The notes below the pieces were generated by a model. The model did not search any database. It saw only the letters and a program-made list of their open reading frames with translations, and was not told where the DNA came from. A DNA stretch of 29,397 nucleotides, from NCBI GenBank assembly GCA_041594335.1, contig JBFHML010000031.1, positions 1 through 29,397 on the forward strand, given 5' to 3'. This document shows, piece by piece, positions 23,822 through 29,397 of this stretch. Numbering within the stretch: position 1 is the first letter of the stretch; every line of letters starts with the position of its first letter. Position numbers and translations under genes: made by a program. Origin of the DNA: JAGPUQ01 sp041594335. Lineage in GTDB: Bacteria > Pseudomonadota > Gammaproteobacteria > Pseudomonadales > Porticoccaceae.

Positions 23822-24792
23822 ACCACCGTCGCTTGCTCGGACCCCAGCGATCCAGCGAAATAGCGCCGCGCCGCGGCAATATCGTCGTAGATCTGGGCCA
23901 CCAATTCCTCAATGGAGGCGAAACGCATCTCCTCCCGCAATTTGTGCTTGAACTCTACCTGGATACGCTGTCCGTAGATGTCGCCCCGCCAGTCAAGCAA
24001 ATGGACCTCCAACACTGGTTTGATCAGATCGCCCACGGTCGGACGAACACCAACATTGGCGACGCCCTGCACCCGTTTTCCTGCCAGATCAACCTCCACC
24101 GCAAACACCCCGGAGAGTGGCGCTCGGTAACGGTGCAAGTTGACGTTGGCCGTCGGCACCCCCAATTGGGTACCCAGACGCTGACCGTAGACCACCCGGC
24201 CGGTAATCCGAAACGGCTTACCGAGCAGCTTCTCTGCCTCTGCAAAATGGCCGAGGTCGAGCTGCCGACGAATGCGGGTACTGCTAATCCGCTCACCACC
24301 CATCTGGATACTGTGGGTTTCCAGCACCTCAAAGTTGTGCTTTTCGCCCATCCGCACCAGCATTTCATAATCGCCGCTGCGATCGCGCCCGAAGTGAAAA
24401 TCGTCACCAACCACAAGGCATTTGATGGCCAACCCGTCGACCAGCACCTGCTCGACGAACTCTTGGGCCGACAGACTGCGTAGCGCGCGATTGAACTGCA
24501 AGCAAAATACCCGGTCCACCCCGGCACCGGCCAACGCCTCGATTTTCTCGCGAATCCGCATCAACCGTGCCGGCGCCTGCTCACGGGCAAAATACTCCCG
24601 CGGTTGAGGCTCAAACATCATCACGACCGAACGCGCGCGATAATAGGCGGCACGCTCCTTGAGCTGCCCCAGGATCGCCTGGTGACCGAGGTGAATGCCA
24701 TCAAAGGAGCCCACGGTGGCCACGGCGCCACGGTGCTCGGGGCGCAGATTATGCAACCCGCGAATGAGGAAATCCTTTGCTTTGGTTACCAC
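23818..24792 (-). CDS. ribF: Bifunctional riboflavin kinase/FMN adenylyltransferase
   Basis: This 324-residue enzyme makes FMN and then FAD from riboflavin. The N-terminal nucleotidyl-transfer domain has VGSFDGIHLGHQAIL and VVGDDFHFGRDRSGDYEML. The C-terminal riboflavin kinase domain has GRVVYGQRLGTQLGVPTANV followed by NVGVRPTVGD and EVHLLDWRGDIYG. The start is taken as GTG, as no ATG fits and the family N-terminus (IRGLHNLRPEHRG) begins nine codons in; no clear Shine-Dalgarno precedes it. It heads the ileS-lspA-fkpB-ispH run and is 111 bases downstream of murJ. Confidence 0.95.
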   Translation of the reverse strand: MVTKAKDFLIRGLHNLRPEHRGAVATVGSFDGIHLGHQAILGQLKERAAYYRARSVVMMFEPQPREYFAREQAPARLMRIREKIEALAGAGVDRVFCLQFNRALRSLSAQEFVEQVLVDGLAIKCLVVGDDFHFGRDRSGDYEMLVRMGEKHNFEVLETHSIQMGGERISSTRIRRQLDLGHFAEAEKLLGKPFRITGRVVYGQRLGTQLGVPTANVNLHRYRAPLSGVFAVEVDLAGKRVQGVANVGVRPTVGDLIKPVLEVHLLDWRGDIYGQRIQVEFKHKLREEMRFASIEELVAQIYDDIAAARRYFAGSLGSEQATVV

Positions 24793-24806
24793 GCCAAGTT
24801 CGCCAT

Positions 24807-24831
24807 GGGCGGTGGCCTTAAACGGCCGCCC
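24807..24831 (-). other. Hairpin just upstream of the ribF start
   Basis: GGGC...GGCC and GGCC-GCCC can pair as an 8-bp stem with a 3-base bulge and a 6-base loop. It ends 14 bases before the ribF GTG, which lacks a visible Shine-Dalgarno. It might be a weak terminator after murJ or affect ribF translation; no FMN riboswitch consensus is present. Confidence 0.3.
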
Positions 24832-24866
24832 CCTGGTTCATCGCCCCGCCAATGAAAAGACCGCGG

Positions 24867-24896
24867 AGTATATACCGGGCCGGCGGACCGATAAAA
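24867..24896 (-). promoter_or_regulatory. Weak candidate promoter for ribF
   Basis: The minus strand has TATACT as a -10 candidate (24867-24872) and an AT-rich TTTTAT about 18 bases upstream as a poor -35. It sits in the only intergenic gap between murJ and ribF and would give a leader of about 70 bases. Evidence is weak. Confidence 0.3.
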
Positions 24897-24903
24897 TTTG
24901 AAG

Positions 24904-26502
24904 CTAGGCGCGTGCACGAAAATCCCGCAGTCGCACCCCACCCACTACCAGCGCAACGAGATAAGCGAGCAATCCGACCCCACAGATGCCGAGCACCGCC
25001 CCGGCGCGCCGCCAGAATGCTAGCGCGCCCCAGTCCACCACCAAACCCAACAGCCACAGCAATACCAGCGCCATCACGACATTGGCCACAACCAACACCG
25101 CCACGAAGCGCAGCCACCGGCGCCCTGGGGAATAAACCCCGGAGCGCCACAGCCCCCCCAACAGCAGGCCGGCGTTCAACCATGCAGAAAGCGCCGTGGC
25201 CAACGCCAATCCAGCGTGGCCAAGACGCAAATAATGATGCAGGGGAATGACCAGAATCAGGTTCAGCACCATATTCGCCACCATCGCAATAATGCCTATG
25301 GTGACTGGCGTCCGCAGGTTCTGGCGCGAATAGAAACCTGAAGCCAGCACCTTAATCGACATGAAGGCGATGAGACCCAACGCGAAGGCGCGCAGGCTCG
25401 CGGCGGCCATCGCAATGTCCTCGCGAACCATGCTCACCCCATCATAAAACAGCGCCATCAAGACCGGCTCGGCCATCAGGATCAAGGCCACGGTGGCCGG
25501 CGCGGCAATCACCAGCACGAAGCGCAAACCCCAGTCCAGGGTGTCGCGAAATTGGGCCGGCGCCGCACCACTATGCAAGCGCGACAATCGGGGGAGGATC
25601 ACCGTCGCTGCCGCGACGCCGAACACCCCCAGCGGTAACTCCACCAGGCGATCCGAGTAATACAGCCAGGACACGCTGCCTTCGGGCAAAAAAGACGCGA
25701 TCACAGTATCCAGCAACAGATTGATCTGACTGACCGAGACCCCAAACAGCGCCGGAGCCATCAACGTAAGCACCCGGCGCACCCCGGGATGCCGCCAATC
25801 GGGCCGCGGCCGCGGCAACAGATCGAGCCGTGCCAGAAACGGCATCTGGAACAACAGCTGAATCGCGCCCGCCGCGAACACCCCCCAAGCTAAGGCGTGC
25901 GCGGGACTCAAAGCCTGCGCAGCCGCGACCAGGGCCGCGGCGATCAGGCACAGATTGAGCCACACCGGGGTGAACGCCGGGACCGCGAAACGATCGTAGC
26001 TGTTGAGCACCGATCCCAAAAACCCCGCCAGGGAAATGAACAGCAGGTACGGGAAAGTGATGCGAATCAGCGTGACTGTGGCGGCAAACTTCTCTGGATC
26101 GGCCGCGAACCCCGGAGCGAAGAGCCAAGCCAGTAGCGGCGCACCGAGCACCGCGAGCGCGGTGAGCACCAGTAATGCGGATCCCAGCACCCCCGCCACC
26201 CGGTCGAGGAGTTCACGCACTGCCGCCTGTGAGCCGCGTTCGCGATATTCCGCGAGCACTGGGACGAACGCTTGGCTAAAAGCGCCCTCGGCAAACAGGC
26301 GACGTAAAAAGTTGGGCAGCCGAAAGGCGACAAAAAAAGCGTCGGCCAGACCATCGGCACCCAGAACGCGGGCCACGACCATGTCCCGGATGAGACCCGC
26401 TACTCGGGACACCCCTGTCATGCCGCCCACGGTCAGGCTGGAGCCCAGCAGCCCCCGTTGTCGCGCAGGCTTGGCCGGATCAGATTTATCGGGTAGGGAC
26501 AA
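24904..26502 (-). CDS. murJ: Lipid II flippase MurJ
   Basis: This 532-residue inner-membrane protein of the MOP superfamily has about 14 helices. The N-terminal signature is TVGGMTGVSRVAGLIRDMVVARVLG followed by DAFFVAFRLPNFLRRLFAEGAFSQAFVPV, the block that holds the essential arginines of MurJ. It moves lipid II across the membrane for peptidoglycan synthesis. The only start that keeps the whole N-terminus is a TTG at 26502, with no strong ribosome-binding site. It is divergent from hslV across about 140 bases. Confidence 0.95.
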   Translation of the reverse strand: MSLPDKSDPAKPARQRGLLGSSLTVGGMTGVSRVAGLIRDMVVARVLGADGLADAFFVAFRLPNFLRRLFAEGAFSQAFVPVLAEYRERGSQAAVRELLDRVAGVLGSALLVLTALAVLGAPLLAWLFAPGFAADPEKFAATVTLIRITFPYLLFISLAGFLGSVLNSYDRFAVPAFTPVWLNLCLIAAALVAAAQALSPAHALAWGVFAAGAIQLLFQMPFLARLDLLPRPRPDWRHPGVRRVLTLMAPALFGVSVSQINLLLDTVIASFLPEGSVSWLYYSDRLVELPLGVFGVAAATVILPRLSRLHSGAAPAQFRDTLDWGLRFVLVIAAPATVALILMAEPVLMALFYDGVSMVREDIAMAAASLRAFALGLIAFMSIKVLASGFYSRQNLRTPVTIGIIAMVANMVLNLILVIPLHHYLRLGHAGLALATALSAWLNAGLLLGGLWRSGVYSPGRRWLRFVAVLVVANVVMALVLLWLLGLVVDWGALAFWRRAGAVLGICGVGLLAYLVALVVGGVRLRDFRARA

Positions 26503-26589
26503 GGGTATGGGCCCAGAAAATTTCGCGCAGTGTACTCAGGGGCACCGGGACGGCCAAGAACCGCGCCCGGATGCGCCGGGCAGGCCCGC

Positions 26590-26617
26590 GTTGAATTTCC
26601 GATCTGCGCCCCCACAT
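26590..26617 (+). promoter_or_regulatory. Sigma-32 (heat-shock) promoter for hslVU
   Basis: GTTGAAT, a 13-base spacer and CCCCACAT match the heat-shock consensus CTTGAAA-N11-16-CCCCATnT with three differing bases. The start site would be near 26624, about 20 bases before the hslV GTG. The -10 also forms half of a CCCC-ACATT-GGGG inverted repeat. HslVU is a known heat-shock operon in E. coli. Confidence 0.6.
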
Positions 26618-26643
26618 TGGGGCCATTGGCTAGGAGAATCTCA

Positions 26644-27186
26644 GTGGAGCAATACCGCGGAACTACCATCCTATCGGTGAGGCGAAACGGACTGGTCGCC
26701 ATCGGCGGCGACGGTCAGGTCAGCCTCGGCAACACCATCATGAAAGGCAACGCCCGCAAGGTGCGGCGCTTGCACGACGACCAGGTGATCGCCGGTTTCG
26801 CTGGCGGTACCGCCGACGCTTTCACCTTGTTTGAGCGTTTTGAAGCCAAACTCCAGGAGCACCGGGGCAATCTGGTGCGAGCAGCGGTCGAACTCGCCCG
26901 TGACTGGCGCACCGATCGTATCCTGCGGCGCTTGGAAGCCTTGCTTGCCGTCGCCGACCGCGAGGCGTCTCTGATCATCACCGGCAATGGCGATGTCATT
27001 CAACCCGAACAGGATCTGATCGCCATCGGTTCCGGCGGCGCCTACGCCCAAGCAGCGGCCCGGGCCCTGCTCGACAATACCGACCTCGATGCCCACGAAA
27101 TCGTCGAGCGCGGCCTGCAGATCGCCGCCGACATCTGCATCTATACCAACCATCATCGCACCATCGAAACCCTGGGTGCCGCCTGA
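26644..27186 (+). CDS. hslV: ATP-dependent protease subunit HslV (ClpQ)
   Basis: This 180-residue threonine protease is the peptidase core of HslUV. The chosen GTG has AGGAG 7-8 bases upstream; a longer open frame to 26530 has no support. The mature protein should begin at the first Thr of GTTILSVRRNG, so a six-residue N-terminal piece (MEQYRG) must be removed, whereas E. coli HslV loses only Met. Other family blocks are VAIGGDGQVSLGNTIMKGNARKVRR, AGFAGGTADAFTLFERFE and AIGSGGAYAQAAARAL. It forms a dodecamer that receives proteins unfolded by HslU, encoded 33 bases downstream. Confidence 0.96.
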   Translation: MEQYRGTTILSVRRNGLVAIGGDGQVSLGNTIMKGNARKVRRLHDDQVIAGFAGGTADAFTLFERFEAKLQEHRGNLVRAAVELARDWRTDRILRRLEALLAVADREASLIITGNGDVIQPEQDLIAIGSGGAYAQAAARALLDNTDLDAHEIVERGLQIAADICIYTNHHRTIETLGAA

Positions 27187-27219
27187 GCGCGGCGCCGGCC
27201 ACACCGGGAACGCAGTACC

Positions 27220-28548
27220 ATGTCCGCCATGACCCCCCGAGAAATCGTCCACGAACTGGATCGTCACATCGTCGGCCAAGCCGCTGCCAAGCGCGCCGTC
27301 GCTATTGCCCTGCGCAACCGCTGGCGACGCGCCCAGGTCCAGGAGGACGTGCGCGCTGAAATCACGCCCAAGAACATCCTCATGATCGGCCCCACCGGGG
27401 TGGGCAAGACCGAGATCGCCCGCCGACTCGCGCGTCTGGCACAGGCACCCTTTATCAAGGTCGAGGCCACCAAATTCACCGAGGTCGGTTATGTCGGCCG
27501 AGACGTGGAGTCTATCGTCCGCGATCTGGCCGAATCATCGGTCAAGCTGCTGCGCGAACAGGAGATGGCACGCGTCGAACCCCGGGCCCGCGACGCCGCC
27601 GAGGAGCGCGTCCTCGACGCCCTGCTCACCCCAGCGCGAGACACGGAGGCCGAAGAGACACGTGATTCCAACACGCGGCAACTGTTCCGCAAGAAGCTAC
27701 GCGAAGGCGATCTCGACGAGCGCGAGATCGAGATCGAGGTCAGCGCCACACCGGTCGGCGTAGAAATCATGGCGCCGCCCGGCATGGAAGAAATGACCAG
27801 CCAGCTGCAAAGCCTGTTCTCGAACATGGCCGGCGGCCGTACCAAGCGGCGCCGTATCAGCGTGGGCAAAGCGCTCAAGCTGCTGACCGACGAGGAAGCC
27901 GCGAAGCTCATCAATGACGAGGACATCAAGCAACGCGCGCTGCATAACGCCGAGCAGAACGGCATCGTCTTCATCGATGAGATCGATAAGGTTGCACGGC
28001 GCGGTGAAGTCTCCGGCTCCGATGTCTCTCGCGAGGGCGTACAGCGCGACCTCCTGCCCCTGATCGAAGGCTGCACCGTGTCGACCAAATACGGCATGAT
28101 GCGCACGGATCATATTCTCTTTATCGCGTCCGGCGCCTTCCACTTCTCCAAACCCTCGGATCTGATTCCCGAGTTGCAGGGGCGCCTGCCGATTCGCGTC
28201 GAACTGGAATCCCTCACCGCTGGCGACTTCGCCCGCATCCTCACCGAACCCCATGCGAGCCTCACCCAGCAATACCGCGAGCTACTCGCCACCGAGGGCC
28301 TCGACATTCGCTTTACCGAGGACGGCATCCAACGCTTGGCCGAGATCGCCTTCGAGGTCAACGAGCGCACCGAGAACATCGGGGCGCGGCGCCTGCACAC
28401 CGTCATGGAGCGGCTTCTGGAGACACTCTCCTTCGACGCCGGCGAGCTGGCCTCGCGTGGCGAGCACCCGGTGATCGACGCAGGTTTCGTCGACGCCAAC
28501 CTCGAAAGCCTGGCTCGAGACCAGGATCTTTCGCGTTTCATCCTGTAA
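27220..28548 (+). CDS. hslU: HslU ATPase subunit (ClpY) of HslUV protease
   Basis: This 442-residue AAA+ unfoldase matches E. coli HslU (443). It has the N-terminal MTPREIVHELDRHIVGQAAAKRAVAIALRN, Walker A MIGPTGVGKTEIARRLA, pore loop EVGYVGRDVES, a coiled intermediate (I) domain around residues 110-235, Walker B GIVFIDEIDKVA, and the sensor-2 region ENIGARRLHTVMERLLE. The C-terminus (DQDLSRFIL) is the tail that docks into HslV. It is co-transcribed with hslV, presumably from the heat-shock-type promoter upstream. Confidence 0.97.
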   Translation: MSAMTPREIVHELDRHIVGQAAAKRAVAIALRNRWRRAQVQEDVRAEITPKNILMIGPTGVGKTEIARRLARLAQAPFIKVEATKFTEVGYVGRDVESIVRDLAESSVKLLREQEMARVEPRARDAAEERVLDALLTPARDTEAEETRDSNTRQLFRKKLREGDLDEREIEIEVSATPVGVEIMAPPGMEEMTSQLQSLFSNMAGGRTKRRRISVGKALKLLTDEEAAKLINDEDIKQRALHNAEQNGIVFIDEIDKVARRGEVSGSDVSREGVQRDLLPLIEGCTVSTKYGMMRTDHILFIASGAFHFSKPSDLIPELQGRLPIRVELESLTAGDFARILTEPHASLTQQYRELLATEGLDIRFTEDGIQRLAEIAFEVNERTENIGARRLHTVMERLLETLSFDAGELASRGEHPVIDAGFVDANLESLARDQDLSRFIL

Positions 28549-28562
28549 CCGGGGCGCCCACC

Positions 28563-28949
28563 ATGACTCCCAAGCGCGTAGTACTCGGCAAGGCTCGCGA
28601 CGAATTGGCCCTACACTACGCCGACGGCACCGTCGCGCAGCTGTCCGCCGAATACCTGCGCGTCGAATCCCCCAGTGCCGAGGTCCGCGGCCATGGCCCG
28701 GGAGAGGAAGTGCTGCAATACGGCAAAGCTCGGGTGCGCATCGAACGTGTCGAGCCCGCCGGCCGCTATGCCCTGCAGATTCACTTCGACGACGGCCACA
28801 ACACCGGCATCTACAGCTGGGAATACCTGCACCAACTGTGGGCAGAATACGATGGCCGCTGGGCCGACTACCTGGGGCGGCTACGCCAAGCCGGCCGGAG
28901 CCGTGACCCCGAAGAACAAGTCGTGCGGTTGATCGACCCCAAAGCCTGA
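28563..28949 (+). CDS. DUF971 protein (gamma-butyrobetaine hydroxylase-like N-terminal domain)
   Basis: This 128-residue protein consists of one DUF971 domain: LALHYADGTVAQLSAEYLRVESPSAEV, YALQIHFDDGHNTGIYSWEYLHQL and a helical tail. The domain also forms the zinc-carrying N-terminus of gamma-butyrobetaine dioxygenase and appears in some Fe-S assembly proteins, but here the Cys ligands are absent. A stand-alone copy right after hslU is common in Gammaproteobacteria; its function is not established. It starts 14 bases after the hslU stop, so it belongs to the operon. Confidence 0.9.
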   Translation: MTPKRVVLGKARDELALHYADGTVAQLSAEYLRVESPSAEVRGHGPGEEVLQYGKARVRIERVEPAGRYALQIHFDDGHNTGIYSWEYLHQLWAEYDGRWADYLGRLRQAGRSRDPEEQVVRLIDPKA

Positions 28950-29025
28950 AAAAAACCGGCGACGACTTCCCTCCCCTGCTTGCTTGGCCTAAGCTGGGTC
29001 GCTCATCACTACCTCGCAACCCCCC

Positions 29026-29397
29026 GTGCGCCCCCTACTCCTGACACTGCTACTGGCCTTGTCCGCGCCCGTACTCGCGGGCGAAATTCATCGCTGGACC
29101 GACAGCCAGGGTCGCGTCCACTACGGCGATCGCCCCCCGGACAGGGTCGAGACGCGACCGCTCGAGCTAGACCCCCATGTCATGGAAAGCGTGCCCTTGG
29201 CACCCGCCGCCGCGCCCAACAGGGCCGTCGTGCTCTATAGCACCCAACGCTGCGGCTTCTGCCGCAAGGCGCGCGCCCACTTCCACGCCCGCGGTATCCC
29301 GTTTACCGAATACGATGTCGAAACCACCGACCGCGGCGCCCGCGACTTCCAGCGTCTAGGCGGTCGCGGTGTACCCATCATCCTGATCGGCGACGAA
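29026..29397 (+). CDS. Secreted DUF4124-glutaredoxin fusion (3' truncated)
   Basis: A frame starting at GTG 29026 is open to the window end (124 codons). It opens with a signal peptide (VRPLLLTLLLALSAPVLAG), continues with a DUF4124 motif (GEIHRWTDSQGRVHYGDRPP) and then a glutaredoxin/thioredoxin-like domain with the redox pair CGFC in VLYSTQRCGFCRKARAHF, followed by IPFTEYDVE and the cis-Pro region GVPIILIGDE. It should act in the periplasm in thiol-disulfide exchange. An in-frame stop at 28990 and no upstream ATG support this start, although no ribosome-binding site is clear. The C-terminus is outside the window. Confidence 0.8.
   Translation, partial: MRPLLLTLLLALSAPVLAGEIHRWTDSQGRVHYGDRPPDRVETRPLELDPHVMESVPLAPAAAPNRAVVLYSTQRCGFCRKARAHFHARGIPFTEYDVETTDRGARDFQRLGGRGVPIILIGDE

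Noticed and set aside
24793..24903. FMN riboswitch before ribF
   Set aside because: None of the conserved RFN blocks is present; only a simple hairpin is visible.

Overview
The window is a GC-rich, densely coded chromosomal segment from a gammaproteobacterium. The main evidence is the housekeeping order murJ-ribF-ileS-lspA-fkpB-ispH on the minus strand and hslV-hslU-DUF971 on the plus strand. Both orders are typical of Gammaproteobacteria, and many neighbours overlap by ATGA or GTGA. I cannot name a genus. No tRNA, rRNA, CRISPR array, insertion sequence or phage gene was seen.

Layout: (1) 1-2501, plus strand: 5'-truncated YafJ-like class II glutamine amidotransferase, a GNAT acetyltransferase and an MscS-type channel. 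(2) 2933-7736, plus strand: an acyl-CoA carboxylase (carboxyltransferase, then biotin carboxylase/BCCP) followed by an isovaleryl/citronellyl-CoA-dehydrogenase-like flavoenzyme, probably one branched-acyl-CoA catabolic operon. It ends at a hairpin convergent with the next block. (3) 7784-15457, minus strand: a guanidine block, described below, followed downstream by an ABM-domain protein, a type II NADH dehydrogenase and a beta-class GST. (4) 15525-16688, plus strand: a short M16 metallopeptidase-like protein. (5) 16717-19011, minus strand: a 43-codon small ORF, a VOC protein, an SCP-x-type thiolase and a SnoaL-like protein. (6) 19114-26502, minus strand: the ispH-to-murJ housekeeping cluster. 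(7) 26590-29397, plus strand: a sigma-32-like promoter, hslV, hslU, a DUF971 protein and a truncated DUF4124-glutaredoxin protein.

The most interesting part is region 3. Two separate guanidine-I (ykkC subtype 1) riboswitches lie on the minus strand, one before an ABC importer (binding protein, permease, ATPase) and one before an 'agmatinase-like' ureohydrolase. The ureohydrolase's motifs, 397-residue length and riboswitch suggest a Ni-dependent guanidine hydrolase (guanidine to urea plus ammonia). A small NiCoT/UreH-like permease with a histidine-rich loop follows it and could supply nickel. Each riboswitch is preceded, at nearly the same distance, by a near-consensus sigma-54 promoter (GG-N10-GC), and the second unit also has an NtrC-like palindrome. 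I infer a guanidine-scavenging regulon with two gates: nitrogen limitation through sigma-54/NtrC, and guanidine itself through the riboswitch. The parts are known families. Their combination, the paired sigma-54/riboswitch layout and the nickel permease are what deserve a second look.
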